Source of the DNA: Halobaculum roseum
GTDB taxonomy: Archaea > Halobacteriota > Halobacteria > Halobacteriales > Haloferacaceae
Assembly (NCBI RefSeq): GCF_019880245.1
Contig: NZ_CP082286.1
Coordinates: forward strand, 2,622,521-2,686,520
Reading direction: 5' to 3'
Length of the DNA stretch: 64,000 nt
Below the pieces are notes generated by a model, which saw only the letters and a list, made by a program, of their open reading frames with translations, made no database searches and was not told the DNA's origin. Below are positions 33,605-42,825 of this stretch, piece by piece (position 1 is the stretch's first letter; every line of letters begins with the position of its first letter). A program made the translations under genes and the position numbers.

Positions 33605-34471
33605 CTACGTCCCGCGGGACGCGTCGACGACCTCGTAGGAGACGGCCGTCTCGCGGAGACCCTCGGCGTGTGCCGCGAGGTCGCCGGCAACGACGACCAG
33701 CAGCACGTCGAGCCCGCGCATAGCGGCCTCGCGGACGGCGTCGACGGTGCCGAAGCGCACGTCGGGGTCGCGGTCGATGCGACCCAGTGCCGCCAGCGCC
33801 TCGGTCCCCGCGGCGACGACGAGGTCGGCGTCGCCGGCGAGGTCCCGCAGTCGGTCGGGGTCGACCGCGCCGCTCCCGCCGTCGCGGACGCCGGGGACCG
33901 TGACGGCCGTGACGGCGCCCAGCTCGTAGTCGACGACGCCGTCGAACTCCGCGACGCCGATGTCGTCGCCCGACTCGCCGGACGTGACGGCGACCGCGGT
34001 GGCGCCGGCGTCGTCCGAGCCACCGGACGCGGCGTCCGTGTCGGGAGCGTCGCCGTCCGCGTCGGCGACCCGGCGCGCGTGGAGGACTCCCTCGCGCATC
34101 GAGAGGCCGACGCGGTCGCCCTCCTCGACGGGACCGTCCGCGAGGGCGGTCTCGACCTCCACGTCGCCGAGCACGTCGCTCGTGACGTGGTCGAGGTACT
34201 CGCTGAGCTCGTCGGTCCGGGAGATGAGCCAGTCGACGCCCTCCTTCGTCACGCGGTAGCGTCCGCGCCCCTCGCGGTCGACGAAGCCGCCGTCGGCGAG
34301 GTCGCCGAGGTGTTCGGAGACCGCCTGGGCGGTGATCCCGATGGCGTCGGCGATCTCGCGTTGGCTCACCGCGGGCTGGCGCTCGGCGATCTCGACGAGG
34401 ATGCGGTACCGCGTCGCGTCGCGCTTGTGTCGGAGAACGCCGAGGTCTCCGTCCGTGCCGTCGTCGCTCAC
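33605..34471 (-). CDS. Winged-helix transcriptional regulator with C-terminal metabolite-binding-like domain
   Basis: 288 residues from GTG at 34471. A TATA-like CTCTATTTGTGT (34490-34502, revcomp) is centred about 25 nt upstream, so the longer frame to 34549 is unlikely. The HTH (about 15-75) reads VSQREIADAIGITAQAVSEHLGDLADGGFVDREGRGRYRVT. After a variable linker, the C-terminal half alternates strand and helix (FDGVVDYELGAVTAVTVPGV, LAGDADLVVAAGTEALAALGR, LDVLLVVVAGDLAAHAEGLRETAVSYEVVDA) like a Rossmann-type sensor domain. Ligand unknown. Related haloarchaeal regulators (DUF7839-like, from recollection) are uncharacterised. Confidence 0.8.
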   Translation of the reverse strand: MSDDGTDGDLGVLRHKRDATRYRILVEIAERQPAVSQREIADAIGITAQAVSEHLGDLADGGFVDREGRGRYRVTKEGVDWLISRTDELSEYLDHVTSDVLGDVEVETALADGPVEEGDRVGLSMREGVLHARRVADADGDAPDTDAASGGSDDAGATAVAVTSGESGDDIGVAEFDGVVDYELGAVTAVTVPGVRDGGSGAVDPDRLRDLAGDADLVVAAGTEALAALGRIDRDPDVRFGTVDAVREAAMRGLDVLLVVVAGDLAAHAEGLRETAVSYEVVDASRGT

Positions 34472-34586
34472 AGTCGACGGTTGGAGACGAACACAAATAG
34501 AGTTGCGGTCCACCGCCGCAGATCGCGGGCGAGGGCCGATCCCCCTCAACCGAAGTTGTGCTCGTGGCCGAGTGGGTGCCCGCGGA

Positions 34587-35288
34587 TCAGACGCCCTCCA
34601 GCAGTCGTCGGAGGTGTTCCGGCGGCACCGCTCCGCGGGCGGCGTGGCCGTCGGCGACGAACGTCGGCACGCCGGTCACGCCGCGCTCGCGGGCCGCCTC
34701 GAACTGCGACTCCAGTTCCTCGGCCAGCGCCCCGTCGTCGACGGCGTCGCGGATCTCCCCGCCGTCGACGCCGACGGACTCGGCCAGCTCCGCGAGGGTG
34801 TCGAGGTCGTCGATCTCGCGGCCCTCCTCCCAGTGGGCTTCGAGGACGGCGTCGTAGAAGTCGCGGAACGTGTCGAGGTCGGCCGTCTGTTTCACGTACA
34901 GCGCGGCCTGCTGGGCGTCCCAGGAGTCGGCGTCGTGCACCTCGTCGAACGCGAGCATCCCGTCGGCGTCGTACTCCTCGCGCAGGCGCACGACGTTCTC
35001 GCGCACCTGATCGTAGTAGTCCTCGTCCTTGCCGTCCTCGACGTCGTCGCGGATCTCCCCGTCGGGGCCGCGCTTGTGCCCGCGGAGGTCGAAGAACTGC
35101 CACTCCACGCCCACCTCGGGGAGGTCGCGCTCGGCGCGGTCCTCGCGGTACCGCCGCAGCGACGCCCGTCCGAGGTAGCAGAACGGACAGACGAAATCGG
35201 AGTAGATCGTGACCGGTCGCCGGTCGCTCGCGTCGTCGGCGGATGCGTCGTCGGCCGGGTCGTCGGCGGATGCGTCGTCGGTGCTCAT
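34587..35288 (-). CDS. DsbA-family (FrnE-like) thiol oxidoreductase
   Basis: 233 residues. After an acidic N-terminal repeat (DDASADDPADDASADDAS, residues 4-21), the thioredoxin-like domain begins TIYSDFVCPFCYLGR with CPFC at 34-37. A helical insertion (about 75-170) and the cis-Pro loop RGVTGVPTFVADG complete the FrnE/2-hydroxychromene-2-carboxylate-isomerase-like fold. With no signal peptide it is probably cytoplasmic, acting as a disulfide oxidoreductase or isomerase. The N-terminal tail is encoded by a short DNA tandem repeat. Confidence 0.88.
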   Translation of the reverse strand: MSTDDASADDPADDASADDASDRRPVTIYSDFVCPFCYLGRASLRRYREDRAERDLPEVGVEWQFFDLRGHKRGPDGEIRDDVEDGKDEDYYDQVRENVVRLREEYDADGMLAFDEVHDADSWDAQQAALYVKQTADLDTFRDFYDAVLEAHWEEGREIDDLDTLAELAESVGVDGGEIRDAVDDGALAEELESQFEAARERGVTGVPTFVADGHAARGAVPPEHLRRLLEGV

Positions 35289-35423
35289 GTGACTGCGAAG
35301 GCAAGCCAGGGGTTAGTGTCCGTCGCTCCCGGAGGTTCGTCGTTCCGGACGGACCGCCGGTACCGACGGACGTTCCGGCGCCCACCGGCGGGTTTTTCAC
35401 GGGTGGGGCACCCGTGTGAGGGT

Positions 35424-35984
35424 ATGAACCTCCCCCGTCTCGGCGGCTCGACGGGTCGCAAGCGCCCGTGGCTCGCGGTCCTCCTCGCGCTCGCGGTCAC
35501 CGGGCTGGGCCACGCGTACCTCCGGCGGTGGCTCCGCGCGTTCGGCTGGTTCGCGGCGACGTTCGCGGCGGTCCTGCTGTTCGTCCCGCCGGAGGTCGTC
35601 GAGGCGCTCAACGCGGGCGACCCGGTGTCGAACCCGGTCAAGGCGCTGCCGCCGGTGATCGTCGTCCTCGCCAGCGCGGTCGACGCGTACATGCTGGCGC
35701 GCGCGACGCGTGAGGACGCGGGCGTGCGTCCGTCGGGTTCCGATGCCGGCGACGCCGGGTCCGGCGCCGCGGACGCGTCCCACCCCGGCGTCGCGGGGAG
35801 CGGCGCGGGGGCGGCGGGGCGCGGGGCGACGACCGCCGCCGAGGCGCCGGCGTGTCCCAACTGCGGGAAGGACCTCGACGCCGACCTCGACTTCTGTCCG
35901 TGGTGTACGACGAGGCTCGAATGGGACGATCCCGAGGGGCCGGACGTCGCCGGCGACGACGACGACGACGGTCCGAACCCGTAG
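35424..35984 (+). CDS. Membrane protein with C-terminal zinc ribbon
   Basis: 186 residues starting MNLPRLGGSTGRKRPW. Two or three hydrophobic helices (about 15-32, 38-55, 70-90) are followed by a flexible Gly/Ala/Asp linker and a double-CxxC zinc ribbon, CPNCGKDLDADLDFCPWCTTRL (about 146-167). The tail is acidic. Such architectures are common in haloarchaea and probably sense or scaffold at the membrane. No enzymatic residues are seen. Other family names (DUF7575-like) are possible but unverified. Confidence 0.8.
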   Translation: MNLPRLGGSTGRKRPWLAVLLALAVTGLGHAYLRRWLRAFGWFAATFAAVLLFVPPEVVEALNAGDPVSNPVKALPPVIVVLASAVDAYMLARATREDAGVRPSGSDAGDAGSGAADASHPGVAGSGAGAAGRGATTAAEAPACPNCGKDLDADLDFCPWCTTRLEWDDPEGPDVAGDDDDDGPNP

Positions 35985-36045
35985 GACCGCACTCGCCGGC
36001 CCGAACCGCCGTTAGGCTTTCAACGACTGCCGACGCACTCCGTGC

Positions 36046-36408
36046 ATGGTCGCAGTCATCGACTCGCTCATCGTGTTTGTCGTGAGCGCGCTGGTGGGGG
36101 GAATCGGTATCTACGCGGGGGCGACGGTGCTGTCGGACGCCCGGAGCTACGAACACGCCGTCTGGACTGCGCTCATCGGCGCGCTGGCGTGGGTGATCGT
36201 TTCGACGCTGTTCGGGTGGCTGCCGCTGTTGGGAACCGCGCTCACGTATCTCGCGTACCTCGCGGTGATCAAGTGGCGCTACAAGGGCGGCTGGATCACT
36301 GCCGCCGGGATCGCGCTCGTCGGGTGGCTCGCGGCAACGCTCGTGTTGTCGCTGCTGTCGGCGGTCGGCTTCGGCGGCTTCTCCGCGCTCGGGATCCCGG
36401 GGGTGTGA
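36046..36408 (+). CDS. Four-helix membrane protein of unknown function
   Basis: 120 residues with four hydrophobic segments (about 6-25, 38-56, 63-78, 84-108) and short loops (SDARSYEHAV, KWRYKGG). Codon use is normal for the organism, and the ATG at 36046 gives the first helix at once. No charged residues suggest transport. The 206 nt after it, up to mutS, hold only mutS promoter sequence, with TATA-like CGTTTTACCC at about 36578-36587. Confidence 0.75.
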   Translation: MVAVIDSLIVFVVSALVGGIGIYAGATVLSDARSYEHAVWTALIGALAWVIVSTLFGWLPLLGTALTYLAYLAVIKWRYKGGWITAAGIALVGWLAATLVLSLLSAVGFGGFSALGIPGV

Positions 36409-36614
36409 GGGGTCGCCGACGGCGGGGGCGTCGGCGGGACCCGGGGATGTCGGGAGGCGAAACGTAGAAGCGGCCGCCGGAACGCAGTAGGGACCGTCGC
36501 CGCTTCTCCGCGGGCGTCGGGTAGGGGCGTCGCCCCGGGCCGCGGCGGCGATACCGTCGGCGAAGCCGGACCCGTAGCGTTTTACCCGGACACGGCACCA
36601 TCATCGACCAGACA

Positions 36615-39338
36615 ATGACGACCGACGCCGGCGGCATCGTGGGCGAGTTCCTCTCGCTGAAGGAGTCCACGGACGCGGACGTGCTCGCGATGCAGTGCGG
36701 CGACTTCTACGAATTCTTCGCCGACGACGCCGAGCTCGTCGCCGACGAGCTGGACCTCAAGGTCTCCCAGAAGTCGAGCCACGGCTCCTCGTACCCGATG
36801 GCGGGCGTCCCCCTCTCGGAGCTGACGCCGTACCTGAAGGCGCTCGTCGAGCGCGGCTACCGCGTCGCCGTCGCCGAGCAGTACGAGACCGACGACGGCC
36901 ACGCCCGCGAGATCGAGCGCATCGTCTCCCCGGGAACCGTCGTCGACCCCGACGGCGCCGAGGCGCGGTGGCTCGCGGCCGTCGAACACGACGAGGCGAG
37001 CGACGACGAGCCGTGGGGCGTCGCGTTCGCGGAGGTCACCACCGGCCGGTTCCACGCCGCCGCCGTCGCCGACCTCGACGAGGTGCGCACGGAACTCCAC
37101 CGGTTCGCCCCGGTCGAACTGCTTCCCGGCCCGGGCGTCCGGGACGACGACGCCCGGCTCGCGGATCTCCGGGAGTCCACGGACGCCCGCCTCACGCTCC
37201 ACGAGGCCGAGGCGTTCGCGCCCGGTCGCGCGCGCCACCGCCTCGGCGACCACTTCGGGACGCAGGCGCTCGACGCCGTCGGGCTCGACGCCGACCCCGC
37301 GGTCGCCGCCGCCGGCGCCGTGCTCCACTACGTCGACGACACCGGCGCGGGCGTGCTCGCGTCGATGACCCGGCTCGGCGGCCTGGACGCGGGCGGCAGG
37401 GTCGCCCTCGACGCGACGACCCAGCGCAACCTGGAGCTCGTGGAGACGATGCAGGGCGAGCACACCGGCACCCTGCTGGACACCCTCGATCACACCGAGA
37501 CGGCGGCCGGCACTCGCCTGCTGCGCGAGTGGCTCACCCGACCACGGCGCGACCGCGGCGAGTTGGAGCGGCGCGGCGCCGCCGTCGAGGCGTTCGCCGG
37601 CGCGGCGCTGGCGCGCGATCGCCTGCTCGACACCCTCGACGGCACCGCCGACCTCGAACGGCTGGCCGCGCGCGCGACGAGCGGCTCGGCCGGGCCGCGG
37701 GATCTGGTCGCCGTCCGGTCGGCGCTGGGGCGGCTCCCCGAACTGGCCGCCGCCATCGACGGCACCGAGCTCGCGGACTCCCCGGTCCCCGACGTGCTCG
37801 CGCGCCCCGACCAGGCGGCCGCCCGCGACCTCCACGACGAACTGCGCGAGGCGCTGGCCGAGGAGCCGCCGGGGAGCATCGGCGGCGACGGCGGGGTCAT
37901 CGCCCGCGGGTACGACGAGGAGCTCGACGAGCTGGTCGACGAGTACGAGGAGGCCCTCGAGTGGCTCGACACGCTCGCGGAGCGCGAGAAGCGCCGACAC
38001 GGCCTGAGCCACGTGTCGGTCGACCGCAACAAGACGGACGGCTACTACATCCAGGTGGGCAAGTCCGTCGCCGGGCAGGCGCCCGAGCACTACCGCGAGA
38101 TCAAGACGCTGAAGAACTCCAAGCGGTTCGTCACCGAGGAGCTGGAGGAGCGCGAGCGCACCGTCCTCCGCATGGAGGAGCGCCGCGAGGAACTGGAGCG
38201 GCGCATCTTCGAGGAGGTCCGCGAGCGGGTCGCGAGCGAGGCCGAACTCCTCCAGGACGTGGGGCGCGCCCTGGCCGAGTTGGATGTGCTCGCGGCGCTG
38301 GGCCACCACGCGGCGACGAACGACTGGACGCGCCCGGAGTTCACCGACGGCGACGAGCTTCACATCGAGGCCGGGCGACACCCGGTCGTCGAGCGGACGA
38401 CCGACTTCGTGCCCAACGACCTCCGGATGGACCGCGAGCGCGGCTTCCTCATCGTCACCGGGCCGAACATGAGCGGGAAGTCCACGTACATGCGCCAGTG
38501 TGCGCTGATATCGCTGCTCGCACAGATCGGCTCGTTCGTCCCCGCCGACGCCGCCACCCTCCCGCTGGTCGACGGCGTCTACACCCGCGTCGGCGCGCTC
38601 GACGAGCTCGCGCAGGGTCGCTCGACGTTCATGGTCGAGATGCAGGAGCTGTCGAACATCCTCCACTCGGCGACGGAGGACTCGCTGGTCATCCTCGACG
38701 AGGTGGGCCGCGGCACGGCGACCTACGACGGGATCTCCATCGCCTGGGCCGCCACCGAGTACCTGCACAACGAGGTGCGCGCGAAGACGCTGTTCGCGAC
38801 CCACTACCACGAACTGACCGCGCTGGCCGAACACCTCCCGCGCGTCGCGAACGTCCACGTCGCGGCCGAGGAGCGCGACGGCGACGTGACGTTCCTCCGC
38901 CGCGTGCGCGAGGGGCCGACCGACCGCAGCTACGGGGTCCACGTCGCCGACCTCGCGGGGGTGCCCGACCCCGTCGTCGGCCGCGCGGACGAGGTGCTCG
39001 ACCGCCTGCGCGAGGAGAAGGCGATCGAGGCGAAGGGCGCCGAGGGCGGGGACGGGGGCGAAACGAGACAGGCGGTCTTCGACCTCTCGGCGGGCGAGTT
39101 CGCGACGGGCGGCGGGCACGGGCGAGCCGCCGGGGACGCCGGCGACGCGGACCGACCGGGGGCTCGCGCACCCGCCGGCAACGGGGCCGCCGCGGCGACG
39201 GCCGACGCGGACGCGGGGCTCGACCCCGAGACCGAGGCGGTGCTGTCGGCGCTGCGAGGGACGGACGTGAACGAGACGCCCCCCGTCGAGCTCATGGCGA
39301 AGGTGCAGGAGTGGCAAGACCGGCTCGACGGGGAGTGA
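36615..39338 (+). CDS. mutS: DNA mismatch repair protein MutS (MutS1 type)
   Basis: 907 residues. The N-terminal mismatch-binding domain keeps the F-x-E wedge in CGDFYEFFADD (Phe31, Glu33), the hallmark of MutS1. The connector, lever and clamp regions follow, with the long helices of about 410-540. The ABC-type ATPase has Walker A TGPNMSGKST (615-624), SFVPADAATLPLVDGVYTRVGA, Walker B LVILDEVGRGTATYDG (about 693-708) and the dimer His in TLFATHYHELTAL (about 736). The C-terminus is an acidic/Gly-rich extension (about 815-880) ending in a helix. It works with MutL (4 kb). Confidence 0.97.
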   Translation: MTTDAGGIVGEFLSLKESTDADVLAMQCGDFYEFFADDAELVADELDLKVSQKSSHGSSYPMAGVPLSELTPYLKALVERGYRVAVAEQYETDDGHAREIERIVSPGTVVDPDGAEARWLAAVEHDEASDDEPWGVAFAEVTTGRFHAAAVADLDEVRTELHRFAPVELLPGPGVRDDDARLADLRESTDARLTLHEAEAFAPGRARHRLGDHFGTQALDAVGLDADPAVAAAGAVLHYVDDTGAGVLASMTRLGGLDAGGRVALDATTQRNLELVETMQGEHTGTLLDTLDHTETAAGTRLLREWLTRPRRDRGELERRGAAVEAFAGAALARDRLLDTLDGTADLERLAARATSGSAGPRDLVAVRSALGRLPELAAAIDGTELADSPVPDVLARPDQAAARDLHDELREALAEEPPGSIGGDGGVIARGYDEELDELVDEYEEALEWLDTLAEREKRRHGLSHVSVDRNKTDGYYIQVGKSVAGQAPEHYREIKTLKNSKRFVTEELEERERTVLRMEERREELERRIFEEVRERVASEAELLQDVGRALAELDVLAALGHHAATNDWTRPEFTDGDELHIEAGRHPVVERTTDFVPNDLRMDRERGFLIVTGPNMSGKSTYMRQCALISLLAQIGSFVPADAATLPLVDGVYTRVGALDELAQGRSTFMVEMQELSNILHSATEDSLVILDEVGRGTATYDGISIAWAATEYLHNEVRAKTLFATHYHELTALAEHLPRVANVHVAAEERDGDVTFLRRVREGPTDRSYGVHVADLAGVPDPVVGRADEVLDRLREEKAIEAKGAEGGDGGETRQAVFDLSAGEFATGGGHGRAAGDAGDADRPGARAPAGNGAAAATADADAGLDPETEAVLSALRGTDVNETPPVELMAKVQEWQDRLDGE

Positions 39339-39399
39339 GCCCGGGCGCGACCGACCGCGCCCGGATCCCGATTCGACCTATTCGGCGCCGTTCCACCGT

Positions 39400-39588
39400 C
39401 CCCACGATCTCCGACGGCTCGTACCCCACGACCAGCTCGGTCGCGGCGTTCGCGTACCGATAGACGCCGTCGGCGTCGATGAGGACGATCCTGTCGTGGG
39501 CGTTGTCCAGGAACGCTTCCAGCCCCGGCATGCCGTACTGGACCGGAGGTGCGAGAGCTCCGTGGTAAACCCACGCCCGCGTCTCCAT
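39400..39588 (-). pseudogene. Truncated PAS-domain sensor remnant
   Basis: Read from ATG 39588 (or 39531), the minus strand encodes METRAWVYHGALAPPV, then MPGLEAFLDNAHDRIVLIDADG and VYRYANAATELVVGYEPSEIVG. This is a clear start of a PAS domain (about 30 residues in). After EIVG the similarity stops, and the frame runs on as Arg-rich nonsense into the mutS 3' end (stop at 39292). The rest of the PAS fold and any kinase/HTH output domain are missing. It looks like the 5' stub of a deleted sensor gene. The remaining 39589-39691 holds only the rpa1 promoter. Confidence 0.6.
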
Positions 39589-39652
39589 TCCCCCGCGCTG
39601 TCGGGCGCCCGGGTCGCCCGGTCGGCGAGCCGGAGAACGCCGCCGCGCGGAG

Positions 39653-39662
39653 AGTTTAACAG
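39653..39662 (+). promoter_or_regulatory. TATA-like box of the rpa1 operon
   Basis: GAGTTTAACA is centred about 34 nt before the rpa1 ATG (39692), so the mRNA would have a leader of a few nucleotides. Confidence 0.5.
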
Positions 39663-39691
39663 GAGTCGGGCGGAAGGTCAGGACGGAACAC

Positions 39692-40957
39692 ATGGACATC
39701 GACGCACACGCCGAGGAGCTCGCCTCCGCTCTCGGCGAAGACACAGAGGAGGTCAAGCGCGACTTGGAGAATCTCCTGGAGTACAGCGTTCCCATCGACG
39801 AGGCCAAGCAGTCCGTGCGCCGGAAGTACGGTGGCGGCGGGGGCGGCGACGCGACCCCCTCGTCGGTCGACATCGCCGAGATCACGCCCGACTCGGGCAA
39901 CGTCACGGTCACCGCGCGCGTGCTGACGGTCGGGCGGCGGTCGATCCGCTATCAGGGCGACGACACCGTCATCCGCGAGGGCGAACTCGCCGACGGGACC
40001 GGGACGATCAGCTACACCGCCTGGCAGGACTTCGGCTTCGAGGCGGGCGACACCGTCACCGTGGGCAACGCGAGCGTCCGCGAGTGGGAGGGCGCGCCCG
40101 AACTCAACCTCGGGGAGTCCTCGTCGGTCGCGATGGAGTCCGAGACCCTCGAGGTACCCTACGAGATCGGCGGCGAGCGCGACCTCGTCGACCTGGCCGC
40201 GGGCGACCGCGGTCGCACGGTCGAGGCGAAGGTGCTCGAACTCGAACAGCGCACCATCGACGGCCGCGACGGCGAGACGACGATCCACTCGGGGGTCATC
40301 GGCGACGAGACCGCCCGGCTCCCGTTCACCGACTGGCAGGCCCGCGAGGCGGTCGTCGAGGGCGCCGAGCTCCGGATCGAGGACGTGTACGTCCGGGAGT
40401 TCCGCGGCGTCCCCTCGGTGAACCTCACCGAGTTCACCGAGGTGTCGCCCGCGAGCGTCGAGGTCAGCGACGAGGCACCCCGCGTGAGCGTCGGGGAGGC
40501 GGTCACCTCCGGCGGGATGTACGACGTGGAGGTGCTCGGCAACGTGCTGGAGGTGCGGGACGGCTCCGGCCTCATCGAGCGGTGTCCCGAGTGCGGCCGG
40601 CTCGTCCAGAACGGGCAGTGTCGCAGCCACGGGCAGGTCGACCCCGAGGACGACCTCCGCGTGAAGGCGATCCTCGACGACGGCACCGCGACCGTCACCG
40701 CCATCCTCGATCGGGAGTTGACCGAGGAGATCTACGGCGGCACCCTACAGGATGCACTGGAGGCCGCCCGCGACGCGATGAGCCGCGAGGTCGTCGCCGA
40801 CGACATCGCCGAGACGCTCGTGGGACGGGAGTACCGCGTGCGCGGCCACCTCTCGGTCGACGAGTACGGCGCGAACCTCGACGCGACCGAGTTCGAACCC
40901 AGCGAGGACGACCCGGCCGCGCGTGCCGCGGACCTCCTCGCGGAGGTGGACGCGTGA
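39692..40957 (+). CDS. rpa1: Replication protein A, three OB-folds plus zinc finger (RPA1)
   Basis: 421 residues. After an N-terminal helical segment (about 1-46), three OB-folds lie at about 58-150, 165-250 and 270-395. Within the last, CPECGRLVQNGQCRSHG (about 290-306) forms a C-C-C-H zinc finger. It coats single-stranded DNA during replication and repair. In Haloferax volcanii the three-OB RPA1 is encoded with an RPA-associated protein and a phosphoesterase, and the same order is seen here. The stop overlaps the next gene's GTG as GTGA (40954-40957). Confidence 0.93.
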   Translation: MDIDAHAEELASALGEDTEEVKRDLENLLEYSVPIDEAKQSVRRKYGGGGGGDATPSSVDIAEITPDSGNVTVTARVLTVGRRSIRYQGDDTVIREGELADGTGTISYTAWQDFGFEAGDTVTVGNASVREWEGAPELNLGESSSVAMESETLEVPYEIGGERDLVDLAAGDRGRTVEAKVLELEQRTIDGRDGETTIHSGVIGDETARLPFTDWQAREAVVEGAELRIEDVYVREFRGVPSVNLTEFTEVSPASVEVSDEAPRVSVGEAVTSGGMYDVEVLGNVLEVRDGSGLIERCPECGRLVQNGQCRSHGQVDPEDDLRVKAILDDGTATVTAILDRELTEEIYGGTLQDALEAARDAMSREVVADDIAETLVGREYRVRGHLSVDEYGANLDATEFEPSEDDPAARAADLLAEVDA

Positions 40958-42825
40958 GTTCGAGCGACGGCGGCGACGGCGACGAGGGGGGCGACCCCGG
41001 ACCGGGCAGCCGAGAGGTCGCCCACCGGCTCTTCGCCGCGGAGTTCGACGACGCGGACCTGGAACACTCCGAGAGCGACGAGGAGCGCGCGCCCAACTAC
41101 GTCGTCACCCCCACGGGCCTGCGCGTGAACCGCCTGTTCGCGGTCGGGGTGCTCACCGAGGTCGAATCGGTGAACGAGCAGACGCTGCGCGGGCGCGTCG
41201 TCGACCCGACGGGCGCGTTCGTCACCTACGCCGGGCAGTACCAGCCCGACGAGGCGGCGTTCCTCGACCGGACGACGCCGCCGGCGTTCGTCGCGCTCAC
41301 GGGGAAAGCGCGCACGTTCCAGCCGGAGGACTCCGATCTGGTGTACACCTCCGTCCGCCCGGAGAGCCTCGCGACCGTCGACGCCGACACGCGCGACCGC
41401 TGGGTCGTCTCCGCCGCGGAGGCGACGCTCCGGCGGGTCGCGGTGTTCGCCGAGGCGCTCTCGATGGACGAGCGCGGCGATCGCCTGCGCGCCCGCCTGG
41501 AGGACGCCGGCGTCCCGACGGCGCTGGCGGCGGGGGTCCCGCTGGCGATCGACCACTACGACACGGGGACGCGGTACCTGGAGGCCGTCCGGACGGTGGC
41601 GGTCGACGCGCTCGAGGTCGTCGCCGACGAGCGCGAGGAGGTGCGCGCGCTCTCGGCCGACCCGGGCGACCGCGGCGGCGCCGACCTCGGCCCGCTCCCC
41701 GAGGTGTCGTACGACTTCGCGGGCGCGACCGCGCCCGCTCCCGAACCCGAGTCCGAGCCCGTCGAGTCGGCCGAGTCCGTCGACGCGGCGGATGCGGACG
41801 CGTCGGAGGCGGACACGGGAGCCGCCGACGATCCGGCCGCGGCGGGAACCGACGCGGCGGCGTCGACGGCGTCGACCGTCGACGAGTCCGGCGCCCATGA
41901 CCCCGACGAGGCCGGCGAACCGGCAGAGGCGGCGGACACGAGCGACGACGATGTCGCCGTCGCGGAGGCCGATCCCGGCGCGGGGGCCGATCCGGAGCCC
42001 GTCGAGTCCGCCGACGCCGGCGCCGAACCGGACGAAGGTGACGACGGCGAGCCGGCCGCGGCCGACGCCGCGGACGAGGGCGACGGGGACGCCGCCGCGG
42101 CGACTGAACCCGCGGACGCGGCCGGAGACCTCGACACGGAGGCGTCGGTCGCCGAGACCGATCAGGGCGCGAGCGCGGAGCCGGAGCCCGCGGAGTCCGA
42201 CGGCGTCGACGATCTCGGCGACTTCGAGGACGCCGACGGCGACCTCGGCGAGTTCGACGCGGAGGCGGACGACTCGGCCGTCGACGCCGACGCGGACCCC
42301 GAGGACTTCGAGGACGCCCTCAGCGACGAGGAGCGCCGCGAGGTCGAGGAGGAACACGGCGTCGAGTTCTCCACGGGGAGCGAGGTGCCCGACGCCGGCG
42401 AGTCCGGCATTGAGACGCCCGAGCCGGACGACGACGGAACGGACCCCGCGGAGGCTTCCGAGCCGGCCGCCGATTCGACGGACGGATCCGACGACGCCGG
42501 TGCCGCCGAGGACGCGTCCGCCGGTAGCGACGACGTGTCCGCAGCCGCCGACACGTCCTCCGACGAGGACCTCGGCGAGTTCGACGAGTCCGACGAGGAG
42601 GCAGCCGCGACGGACGACGCCGCCGGGGACGTGGACCTGGAGGACGCCGTCGTCGACCTGATGGCGGAGTTGGACGGCGGCGACGGCGCCGACCGCGAGG
42701 CCGTCGTCGCGGCCGCGGTCGAGCGCCACGGCGCCGATCCCGGGGACGCCGAGGACGCCATCCAGGAGGCGCTGATGAGCGGCAAGTGCTACGAGCCGGC
42801 CGACGGGGCGCTCAAGCCGATCTGA
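40954..42825 (+). CDS. rpap1: RPA-associated protein with OB-fold, acidic linker and C-terminal winged helix
   Basis: 623 residues from a GTG overlapping the rpa1 stop. The N-terminal part (about 1-230) holds an OB-fold (TPTGLRVNRLFAVGVLTEVESV... to AFVALTGKARTFQ) and a helical region. Residues about 260-545 are a very long Asp/Glu/Ala/Ser linker with several near-identical DLGEF-type segments. The C-terminus (about 560-623, LEDAVVDLMAELDGGDGADREAVVAAAVERHG...GKCYEPADG) is a winged helix like that of RPA32. The protein partners RPA1 on ssDNA. The Haloferax homologue is much shorter; the extra length comes from the linker. Its TGA overlaps the ATG of the next gene. Confidence 0.88.
   Translation: MSSSDGGDGDEGGDPGPGSREVAHRLFAAEFDDADLEHSESDEERAPNYVVTPTGLRVNRLFAVGVLTEVESVNEQTLRGRVVDPTGAFVTYAGQYQPDEAAFLDRTTPPAFVALTGKARTFQPEDSDLVYTSVRPESLATVDADTRDRWVVSAAEATLRRVAVFAEALSMDERGDRLRARLEDAGVPTALAAGVPLAIDHYDTGTRYLEAVRTVAVDALEVVADEREEVRALSADPGDRGGADLGPLPEVSYDFAGATAPAPEPESEPVESAESVDAADADASEADTGAADDPAAAGTDAAASTASTVDESGAHDPDEAGEPAEAADTSDDDVAVAEADPGAGADPEPVESADAGAEPDEGDDGEPAAADAADEGDGDAAAATEPADAAGDLDTEASVAETDQGASAEPEPAESDGVDDLGDFEDADGDLGEFDAEADDSAVDADADPEDFEDALSDEERREVEEEHGVEFSTGSEVPDAGESGIETPEPDDDGTDPAEASEPAADSTDGSDDAGAAEDASAGSDDVSAAADTSSDEDLGEFDESDEEAAATDDAAGDVDLEDAVVDLMAELDGGDGADREAVVAAAVERHGADPGDAEDAIQEALMSGKCYEPADGALKPI

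Noticed and set aside
36582-39317. 911-residue open frame antisense to mutS
   Set aside because: In high-GC DNA the strand opposite a real gene often stays open. This frame has no family motif and lies wholly inside mutS, whose motifs are complete.
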